NCBI GenBank assembly: GCA_900318245.1
Contig: ONJT01000018.1
Span: forward strand, 1 to 51,913
Direction of reading: 5' to 3'
From: an uncultured Bacteroidales bacterium
Lineage (GTDB): Bacteria; Bacteroidota; Bacteroidia; Bacteroidales; Paludibacteraceae
DNA: 51,913 nt
Positions within the stretch are counted from its first letter, which is position 1. Every line of letters starts with the position of its first letter. This document shows positions 46,126 through 51,913 of the stretch, in pieces. Below the pieces are notes generated by a model. The model made no database searches and was not told where the DNA came from. It saw only the letters and a program-made list of their open reading frames with translations. The position numbers and the translations under genes were made by a program.

Positions 46126-46160
46126 CAAAAAAAGAGGTGATTTCCGAAGAAACCACCTCT
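46126..46160 (-). terminator. Strong intrinsic terminator after a tRNA 3' fragment
   Basis: On the minus strand, a 12-bp stem (AGAGGTGGTTTC / GAAATCACCTCT) with a TTCG tetraloop is followed by TTTTTTT. It lies 3 bases after the tRNA 3'-like fragment. Confidence 0.85.
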
Positions 46161-46163
46161 AAG

Positions 46164-46190
46164 TGCGCAGGATGAGACTCGAACTCACAC
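46164..46190 (-). other. tRNA 3'-end fragment, putative attachment site of the mobile element
   Basis: On the minus strand the sequence reads GTGTGAGTTCGAGTCTCATC then CTGCGCA: a T arm (GTGAG-TTCGAGT-CTCAT) plus acceptor 3' side and discriminator of a tRNA. No matching 5' acceptor (GCGCAGG) exists within the preceding 150 bases, so this is a partial copy. Integrative elements often insert at the tRNA 3' end and leave such a fragment at the far junction. The terminator next to it would belong to the original tRNA gene. The element would extend to the right. Confidence 0.6.
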
Positions 46191-46318
46191 GAAATCTGAG
46201 TTGGAATCCCATTTTTCTCCCTGACTATCAATCAGTTAGTTAGCAATTTCAAGTATCATTTTACGTTAGGACGGTTTGGGCAGATTTTGGGTCAATTCCT
46301 TTCCATCCAAATCGACTG

Positions 46319-46350
46319 CAAAGGTACAAAAAATATTTAACATGTGCAAA
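46319..46350 (-). promoter_or_regulatory. Promoter reading towards the attachment site
   Basis: Minus strand: TTTG (46347-46350, in TTTGCACATGTTAAA), 20-base spacer, TACCTTTG (46319-46326). No gene follows before the terminator ~150 bases on. It could make a short RNA that includes the tRNA fragment, or it is the displaced promoter of the lost sequence. Confidence 0.65.
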
Positions 46351-46479
46351 TTTTAGGGCATAAAGATGCAAACTTAGCACGATTTTGTTAATTTTCGTAT
46401 ACTTTTCGTCTTCTCCACATCATCGAAGCGTCCTCATGGTTTGAACAGCCATTTTACCAGATTCGCAAAATCCTCGCAC

Positions 46480-46493
46480 GCGTATATACGCGA
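46480..46493. promoter_or_regulatory. Perfect 14-bp palindrome CGCGTATATACGCG
   Basis: A perfect palindrome just downstream of the XRE gene. It contains GCGTAT / ATACGC halves like the XRE half-sites upstream of that gene, so it may be another repressor or recombination-protein site. Confidence 0.4.
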
Positions 46494-46521
46494 CGTGCGC
46501 ACATATATATTTTAAAAGGAG

Positions 46522-47103
46522 TTATTGCCCAGCATCCTCTAAATCTTTTTTAATCTGAGGTTCAATAACTTTTTTCTGGTACTTCTTATGAATCTTGGCG
46601 CGTGCCTTTGCCTCACGTTTCTGTTTCTCTGTAAGGTTTGTATATACTTGTGTTTCCTCTACACCTTGTGCATAGGGAACAATCAAATTGAACTCCGGTA
46701 GCGGTTCTAATTCGCTAATAGCCTCCGGATGATTCTGAATATATTTCAACCGGCTCTCCAATTCCGCCACACGATGCTTCAATTGCTCCAGCATATAGTT
46801 ATTGGCATCATCTAACATGTGCGCCGCGCTGATGGTGGTCTCCTGATATTGGATCAACTTCTTCAAATAACCATTCTCCATGTCTTTCTCTGTCTCGTAG
46901 TCAATCGGTTGACGCGTACGCACAAATAAAGAGTCTATGGTTACGTTAAAGAAATCCGCAATCTTCTCCAGAGTGGAAGCCGTCGGGTTCTTGTATAGGT
47001 TGTGTAAACTACTGTTGGGTTTACCGGTCACAGCCATAGATAAGTCTCGCTGTGACTTCTTCTGTTTGGCTAATAAAAGCCTGATTGCATCTCCGTCGTA
47101 CAT
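46522..47103 (-). CDS. XRE-family transcriptional repressor of the mobile element
   Basis: 193 residues. Helix-turn-helix of the Cro/CI type at ~5-60 (AIRLLLAKQKKSQRDLSMAV, SSLHNLYKNPTASTLEKIAD, FFNVTIDSLFV), a coiled coil ~85-120 (LEQLKHRVAELESRLKYIQ) and a basic, charged C-terminus. Likely represses element genes including its own: repeats of TATAATACGCA and a 34-base inverted repeat lie between it and the divergent gene. No peptidase domain is seen. Confidence 0.82.
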   Translation of the reverse strand: MYDGDAIRLLLAKQKKSQRDLSMAVTGKPNSSLHNLYKNPTASTLEKIADFFNVTIDSLFVRTRQPIDYETEKDMENGYLKKLIQYQETTISAAHMLDDANNYMLEQLKHRVAELESRLKYIQNHPEAISELEPLPEFNLIVPYAQGVEETQVYTNLTEKQKREAKARAKIHKKYQKKVIEPQIKKDLEDAGQ

Positions 47104-47109
47104 TAAAAA

Positions 47110-47143
47110 GTAATTATAGTGCGCATCTGCGTATTATAATTAC
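47110..47143. promoter_or_regulatory. XRE operator: inverted repeat of GTAATTATArTrCGCA
   Basis: Outer arms GTAATTATA (47110-47118) and TATAATTAC (47135-47143) form a perfect inverted repeat. The inner arms also match (GTGCGCA and the inverse of ATACGCA). Further half-sites ATAATACGCA, TATAATACGCA and AATACGCA lie at ~47152-47164, ~47248-47259 and ~47239-47245; the last two overlap the -33 of the XRE promoter. Autoregulation is likely. Confidence 0.65.
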
Positions 47144-47217
47144 AAAAATGCTATAATAATACGCATTTAATGCTAAATTCGTTGGGTATGTCACCGAAAA
47201 GCACTAATTTTGCACCA

Positions 47218-47249
47218 CAAAAGTACAACAAAAATTGCAAATACGCAAA
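47218..47249 (-). promoter_or_regulatory. Promoter of the XRE repressor
   Basis: Minus strand: TTTG (47246-47249), 20-base spacer, TACTTTTG (47218-47225), leaving a ~108-base leader that carries the big inverted repeat. Confidence 0.75.
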
Positions 47250-47313
47250 TATAATACGCAAATTTTGTATAAAATTAGCATTTTTAAGCCAAATTAACTA
47301 AAAACCAACCTAT

Positions 47314-47556
47314 ATGAAAACCTTTAAACGTTATTATCTTCAATTGACCGGCAGTCGGAGACGCCAGTTCAAACGTGTAGTCATGCAGCGTACAGGATGG
47401 AGTAATTCCACTTTCTATTACAAGTGCGAGCATGCGAATGTAACCAAGTTGGAGGACGAGGTTATCAACCAAATCCTGAATCACTATCGTAACGAGGATC
47501 GTGCGCAGCAGCGGTTCGTCGAAAAGTACTATGCAAAGCAACACCTTAATTCTTAA
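47314..47556 (+). CDS. Small basic protein of the mobile element
   Basis: 80 residues, highly basic at the start (MKTFKRYYLQLTGSRRRQFK, RVVMQRTGWSNSTFYYKCEH), helical, no signal. The WSNSTFYYK part looks like a short helix-turn-helix recognition region. It is divergent from the XRE gene across the operators and precedes the primase-helicase. Probably a DNA-binding accessory of the element; family not recognised. Confidence 0.6.
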   Translation: MKTFKRYYLQLTGSRRRQFKRVVMQRTGWSNSTFYYKCEHANVTKLEDEVINQILNHYRNEDRAQQRFVEKYYAKQHLNS

Positions 47557-47617
47557 TCCATGTAGAGAGTTGGACATGTTCCAACTTTCTATTACCCTCT
47601 AAAAATCCTAAACTAAT

Positions 47618-50600
47618 ATGCTATCAAATCGCACAATAGAATTAGTCCGATTGCAGGTGAATATCAAAGACGTTGTCTCTGATTATGCCACGCTCCAATC
47701 GTCCGGACGTAAGTTCAAGTGCTGCTGCCCGTTGCACAATGAAAAGACGCCGTCTTTCCATATTGATCCGGTGCGCAACACATGGCATTGCTTTGGTGCG
47801 TGCGGCGAAGGCGGTGACGCCATCTCCTTCATTGAGAAAAAGGAGAAGTTTTCATTCATCGAGGCCGTTCGTTTTCTTGCGAAGAAGCATAACATCCCTG
47901 TCGAGGAAGATACCCGCGAACGCACTCCCGAAGAGCAAGAGCAGGACAAACAACGTGAGTCCATGTTGATTGCCTACGAGGTCGTTCAGAAGTACTACGC
48001 GGCGAACATCCATAACCAGGACGAGGAAGCTCGTGCTGCTTATGAGTACGCCAGTGAACGTTGGGGTATCGACCTCGTCGAAGAAAGCGGTATAGGCTAT
48101 GCCTATGATGCTTGGGATGGCTTGCAGAAATACGCACAAAAGGAAGCGCTTTCTTTGCCATTGCTCCAGTCGATGGGACTGCTCAAACACTCGGATAAAA
48201 CGCACCAAGAGTTCGACTTCTTCCGCGGTCGTATCATGATTCCTATTCGGAACAAGTACAATCGTATCATCGGATACACAGCGCGTACGATGTCGAATGA
48301 CGAGAACACCCCCAAGTATCTCAATACATCCAACAACGTGCTCTATCAGAAAAGCAACTCTATTTTCGGCATCGAGCAAGCTTGGCCTGCGGCTGCCAAG
48401 GAAGGTCGTTTTTATCTGGTCGAAGGAGCGCCGGACGTCCTTCGTTTGCAATCTATCGGCATCGACAATGCGGTGGCTTCACTTGGCTCCGATTGGACGA
48501 GTCAACAGCTCGACCTGCTCAAACGCTATGCTACCACTTTGTGCTTCCTGCCGGACGCTGACAGGCATAACATATCAGAGCATTACGGCACAGGCATCAA
48601 GAAGGTAATGATGACCGGTCGTAACGCGATGGCCGCTGGTTTCAAAGTGGTTGTCCGTGAGATACCATTGGGCGCAGACGGTCAGAAGAACGACCCGGAT
48701 TCGTATTGCAAGAACGAGCGTATCTTCAACGAGTTACCCGAAGAAGATTTTGTCATCTGGTACGCAGACAAGCGCATCCTAGATGCAGGCGATGCGGAGG
48801 TTAGTATCTCCATCATTGACGATATTGCCAATGTCGTAGCACTTTGTGACCAAGAGCACGAGCGTAACCTGTACATCGACAAACTTATCAAGCTTGTCCC
48901 GGGTCGTAGTACATGGAACAAAGCCGTTCGTGCCGCTGTTCAACGCAAGACGGAGGCGCAGTTGCGTGATACTTCTACGCCATCCAACCAAGATCTTTTG
49001 GAGCGCTACGGTTTCCAGCAAGTGGATAACCATTACGTTTCGCTGGGCGCAGATGGTAAGATGTTCTCGTGGTCGAACTTCGTCCTCCGTCCACTCTTCC
49101 ATATCCGTGACTCCATCAACGCTGTGCGTATCTTCGAATTGACCAACATGCGCGGTCAGAAGGAAATCATAGAACTCAAGCAGGAAGATCTCACAAGCAT
49201 GCAGAAGTTCTCTCAACGTATCGAAGGTCTCGGCAACTACCTCTGGACGGCATCTGCTGCACGGTTGACACAACTGAAGATGTATCTCTACGAAAACACC
49301 GAGACCGCCACCCGTATCGACCAACTCGGCTGGCAATCTGCGGGATTCTATGCGTTCGGTAATGGAGTGCTTGCTAATGGTACGTGGTACCCGGTGGACG
49401 AATACGGTATCGTACGTCTGCCGGAACTCGGCAACCAATACTTACCCGCATTGTCCACTATCTACAAGCACGATACCCAATTGTATCAGTTTGAACGTAG
49501 CTTTGTCCATCGGAACACCGGAGCCGTTTCGCTTCGCCGATACGTTGAGCAGCTAATATCCGTCTTCGGCGACAATGCCATGATCGCCTTCTCGTTCTTA
49601 TTGGCTACTCTCTTCCGTGATATCATCGTGACGCAGACCAAGTTCTTCCCGATGCTGAATATCTTCGGTCCGAAAGGTTCGGGTAAGTCCGAACTCGGTC
49701 ACAGTCTCATGTCGTTCTTCATCTGCGAGAATACGCCTCCGAACATCCAGAACTCTACTCTTCCTGCATTGGCAGACGCTGTCGCGCAATGTGCCAATGC
49801 GCTTGTTCATCTGGATGAGTTCAAGAACGGCATCGACCTTGACAAACGTGAGTTCCTTAAAGGTCTCTGGGATGGAACCGGTCGTAACCGAATGAACATG
49901 GATAAGGATAAGAAACGCGAAGTAACTAAAGTCAACTCTGGTATCATCATCACCGGTCAGGAGATGGCTACGGCAGATATAGCACTTTTCTCGCGCTTTA
50001 TCTTCCTCAGCTTCCCGAAGTCCGAGTTCTCCAATGATGCCAAGGAACGCTTTCAACAGTTGGTCAATCTCCGCAAGTTGGGTTGCACGCACTTGACGCT
50101 GGAGATCCTGCGTCATCGTCCGCAGTTTGAGTCCAACTTTCGTGAAGCGTATAATCGTGCTTTTGATGATCTCCGTGATGCGCTGCAGAACTCGCCGGTA
50201 GAAGACCGTATCCTGCGGAACTGGGTTGTACCTCTCGCGGCCTGCTATGCACTTCGTTCGTCACTCGATTTGCCATTCACGTACCAAGACCTGCTGCGCG
50301 TCGTTATTGACGGCGTACTGCACCAAAACCGGCAGACCAAGAAGAACAACGAGTTGGCTACCTATTGGGACACCGTCAGCTACCTCCGCGGAACCGGAGA
50401 CCTTGCCTACGAAGGCGATTACCGCGTTGAGTATGTCTCTGAACTCAACACGCGTGATCGCGAGATATGCCACTTCGAGCAACCCAAACGAGTGCTGTAT
50501 CTGAAGATCAAGCAGACCGCTCAATTATATACCCTGCACGGACATCGTACCGGCGAACCGCTGCTGCCGAAGAACTCACTGGAGTACTATCTGGAGAACA

Positions 50601-50815
50601 GTCCTGCCTATCTCGGAAAGAAGATTGTGCGCTATAAGGATATCATCCAAGGAGTGCAACAGTATGAAACCAAAACGGACGAACGAGGTAACACTCGTAA
50701 TATTCAAAAGTCCAGCACGGAACTCTCTTATTGTTTCGACTACGACAAACTGGTTGAGCAATACGACATCAACCTGATTCCTGAGGATACCATTCCGGAT
50801 GAACAAACCGCATAA
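47618..50815 (+). CDS. Primase-helicase of the mobile element
   Basis: 1065 residues. The N-terminal CHC2 zinc finger has CCCPLHNEKTPSFHI ... WHCFGACGEGGD (~35-70). A TOPRIM region has FYLVEGAPDVLRLQ and CFLPDADRHN (~270-320). A middle region of unknown type follows, then an ATPase: Walker A FGPKGSGKSELGHS (~690) and Walker B-like ALVHLDEFKN (~735), with a sensor-like SGIIITGQEMA. This order, zinc-finger primase fused to a helicase-type ATPase, is known in replication proteins of integrative elements, plasmids and phage satellites. A terminator follows at 50822-50852 and repeat arrays lie just beyond. Confidence 0.85.
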   Translation: MLSNRTIELVRLQVNIKDVVSDYATLQSSGRKFKCCCPLHNEKTPSFHIDPVRNTWHCFGACGEGGDAISFIEKKEKFSFIEAVRFLAKKHNIPVEEDTRERTPEEQEQDKQRESMLIAYEVVQKYYAANIHNQDEEARAAYEYASERWGIDLVEESGIGYAYDAWDGLQKYAQKEALSLPLLQSMGLLKHSDKTHQEFDFFRGRIMIPIRNKYNRIIGYTARTMSNDENTPKYLNTSNNVLYQKSNSIFGIEQAWPAAAKEGRFYLVEGAPDVLRLQSIGIDNAVASLGSDWTSQQLDLLKRYATTLCFLPDADRHNISEHYGTGIKKVMMTGRNAMAAGFKVVVREIPLGADGQKNDPDSYCKNERIFNELPEEDFVIWYADKRILDAGDAEVSISIIDDIANVVALCDQEHERNLYIDKLIKLVPGRSTWNKAVRAAVQRKTEAQLRDTSTPSNQDLLERYGFQQVDNHYVSLGADGKMFSWSNFVLRPLFHIRDSINAVRIFELTNMRGQKEIIELKQEDLTSMQKFSQRIEGLGNYLWTASAARLTQLKMYLYENTETATRIDQLGWQSAGFYAFGNGVLANGTWYPVDEYGIVRLPELGNQYLPALSTIYKHDTQLYQFERSFVHRNTGAVSLRRYVEQLISVFGDNAMIAFSFLLATLFRDIIVTQTKFFPMLNIFGPKGSGKSELGHSLMSFFICENTPPNIQNSTLPALADAVAQCANALVHLDEFKNGIDLDKREFLKGLWDGTGRNRMNMDKDKKREVTKVNSGIIITGQEMATADIALFSRFIFLSFPKSEFSNDAKERFQQLVNLRKLGCTHLTLEILRHRPQFESNFREAYNRAFDDLRDALQNSPVEDRILRNWVVPLAACYALRSSLDLPFTYQDLLRVVIDGVLHQNRQTKKNNELATYWDTVSYLRGTGDLAYEGDYRVEYVSELNTRDREICHFEQPKRVLYLKIKQTAQLYTLHGHRTGEPLLPKNSLEYYLENSPAYLGKKIVRYKDIIQGVQQYETKTDERGNTRNIQKSSTELSYCFDYDKLVEQYDINLIPEDTIPDEQTA

Positions 50816-50821
50816 GAGAGG

Positions 50822-50852
50822 AAGCGCATGACCATTGGTTGTGCGCTTTTTT
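50822..50852 (+). terminator. Intrinsic terminator after the primase-helicase gene
   Basis: Stem AAGCGCA / TGCGCTT extended by ACC/GGT pairing, then TTTTTT. Confidence 0.85.
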
Positions 50853-50892
50853 CATGTCCTTGGGTTGATGGTCTTATGCTGTGGTACACGCA

Positions 50893-51015
50893 TTAACATC
50901 GTACACATTGTACACATTGCTTATTATCAGCAATTTATGCGCATAGACCAAGTAAACATCCGTTAACATTTGTAAACATTGTTAACATTATATAAGAAAA
51001 TTAACATTGTTAAGG
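50893..51015. repeat. Iteron-like array of NNAACATNG units, candidate origin of the element
   Basis: About nine copies of a TTAACATTG / ACACATTG / AAACATTTG type unit, mostly spaced 9-10 bases. The clearest are in 50893-50920 (TTAACATCG-TACACATTG-TACACATTG) and 50952-50990 (TAAACATCC, TTAACATTT, TAAACATTG, TTAACATTA), with a last TTAACATTGTTAAGG at 51001-51015. The surroundings are A/T rich. Its place just after a primase-helicase fits a replication origin recognised by element proteins. Confidence 0.6.
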
Positions 51016-51335
51016 ATATATAGTTTTACTTAAATGCCTGTAAATCAATACTGTGTACGCTGTTAACGGTGTGTACTCCAAAATGTATGTGTTATATATC
51101 CATTTTGTTTTTTCTTAATAGGCTTGTTATGTTTTTTACGCAAATAACATAACAAAGAGTAGTCATTTATCTATCCGGTGTGGACTTTCGTTATGCCTTG
51201 TACTCTCAACGCTTTATGCCATGCTAAAAGTCAAGTTTTTTGCGTGAAAAACTTGATGCTTTTGGCACTTTGCTTTCTACAATAGAAACAATTGCTACAA
51301 CCTTGATTTTTCTGGGTTTGTGTTTTGTAAATCGC
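51016..51335. other. A/T-rich non-coding stretch, no gene seen
   Basis: Between the two repeat arrays I see no ORF with convincing protein-like sequence. A/T runs and a Shine-Dalgarno-free, stop-rich frame structure dominate. It may be the melting region of the origin. Confidence 0.45.
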
Positions 51336-51460
51336 TCCACATTTCTTCCACATTTTTCCACAACTCCTATTCATTTCCACAATTCCTCCACAATAAACCG
51401 GTTATTTCTACAATCATACTTAACTTCTTCCCGCATAAATTCAGGTTGTGGAAGTTGTGG
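51336..51460. repeat. Phased array of TYCCACA motifs with inverted copies (DnaA-box-like)
   Basis: CCACA cores at 51337, 51348, 51358, 51377 and 51388 are spaced 11, 10, 19 and 11 bases, so they face one side of the helix. They lie within T(T/C)CCACA, one of them TTTTCCACA, one base from the DnaA consensus TTATCCACA. TGTGG copies at 51447 and 51456 are inverted. Likely a DnaA or initiator binding array. Confidence 0.55.
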
Positions 51461-51852
51461 ACACTGTTTCTTGCCCAAACTGTACACCCTTTTCCCTGCA
51501 ACGATTTCAAGTCCGGTACTCAACCAAGCCAAGCAAGCCCCCAGCAGCGGGCAGTCTGGCGGTGAAGCCTTGTATCTGCTACAGCAGTTGAAGCACTCAA
51601 GCCGTACAAAAAGCGGAGCCCGAGCGAACTCACAGCCCCGCCACTCCAGCAGCTGCCAAAGAAGCATTGTCACTTCGAGCCCAACCATTTCTTGGCTTTC
51701 ATGTCCTGTCCCTGAATTACTTACCCGTTTGGCGATTTATGTCGTTCCTTTTAGCAATGCAAAGGTAGTTGGTTCTTTCCGCAACTCTGAAAGCATTGTA
51801 AAAGAAACAAATCGCAAACAAATAAGTTTAACAATTCAAAAACAGTACAGTT
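51461..51852. other. Non-coding, partly G/C-rich stretch upstream of the last gene
   Basis: 51500-51700 is richer in G/C than the surroundings and has no credible protein. On the minus strand a -7-like TACCTTTG (51760-51767) and a 10-codon ORF (MKAKKWLGSK, 51672-51704) lie here. This could be the leader or transfer-origin region of the element; nothing firmer is visible. Confidence 0.35.
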
Positions 51853-51913
51853 ATGAAAGCATCTAAGAAAAACAGTCAGGCAACCGAAGTAAAGAACAAT
51901 GCAATGGAGCAGC
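51853..51913 (+). CDS. Start of a gene of the mobile element (3' end outside window)
   Basis: A frame with ATG at 51853 encodes 20 residues, MKASKKNSQATEVKNNAMEQ, before the window ends. It is basic, Asn/Lys rich and not recognisable. It begins after an A-rich leader. Confidence 0.4.
   Translation, partial: MKASKKNSQATEVKNNAMEQ

Noticed and set aside
46128-46522. A complete tRNA gene at the element junction
   Set aside because: Only T arm and 3' acceptor side are present; no complementary 5' acceptor or anticodon arm is found in the preceding 150 bases.
51240-51866. 208-codon plus-strand frame near the end
   Set aside because: Ser/Thr-rich random-looking composition, runs through the TYCCACA array and past the better start at 51853.

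Overview
The window is a piece of a Bacteroidales-type chromosome (phylum Bacteroidota). The evidence is the repeated promoter form TTTG-N20-TAnnTTTG, the near absence of Shine-Dalgarno sites, a type IX secretion (T9SS) PorZ homologue, BspA-like leucine-rich repeat proteins, a GLUG-repeat surface protein, an OstA-like/SurA-like outer-membrane biogenesis operon, and typical Bacteroidota GyrB, DnaG and TGS-uridine-kinase proteins. Family or genus cannot be named from this sequence alone.

Layout. (1) 1-15.7 kb is a surface-protein island, nearly all on the minus strand, after the 3' end of a Fic-like gene. It holds two BspA-like LRR proteins, a GLUG/Ig-like giant, a YD-repeat-like protein broken by a frameshift, an Ig-like adhesin and two outer-membrane beta-barrels. 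Several of these end in a compact, similar C-terminal tail that looks like a reduced T9SS sorting signal. A divergently transcribed TPR / transmembrane / HTH lipoprotein regulator (15690-17138) shares overlapping promoters with the adhesin. (2) 17.1-28.2 kb is housekeeping: recX-prmC, ribD, a chaperone/OstA operon (two SurA-like proteins, OstA-like protein, barrel, dnaG), a radical SAM protein, a glycosyltransferase, tRNA-Glu and rpsT. (3) 28.4-35.9 kb: gyrB, LOG, a GH16-like protein, kdsA, a TGS-uridine kinase, a SPOR protein and folE. (4) 35.9-42.8 kb, minus strand: a DUF2147 protein, rdgB, an unusual double-length porZ and an EptA-like phosphoethanolamine transferase, translationally coupled. 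(5) 42.8-46.1 kb: a DUF2130 protein, DUF4250 and lipoprotein genes, an AI-2E family permease and a GNAT remnant. (6) 46.16 kb to the end is the left part of an integrated mobile element. It starts at a tRNA 3'-end fragment with a terminator and continues with an XRE repressor and its operators, a small basic protein, a primase-helicase and a long non-coding region with two helically phased repeat arrays that look like a replication origin.

Two features stand out. PorZ, the T9SS surface component, is an in-frame tandem duplication (four predicted propellers instead of two, one C-terminal domain), and it sits on a chromosome with a cluster of cargo-like proteins carrying a shortened tail. Also, short tandem repeats (four copies of a heptamer, or five of a nonamer) have entered or border many housekeeping genes (prmC, dnaG, a radical SAM gene, a glycosyltransferase gene, kdsA) in both coding and junction positions.
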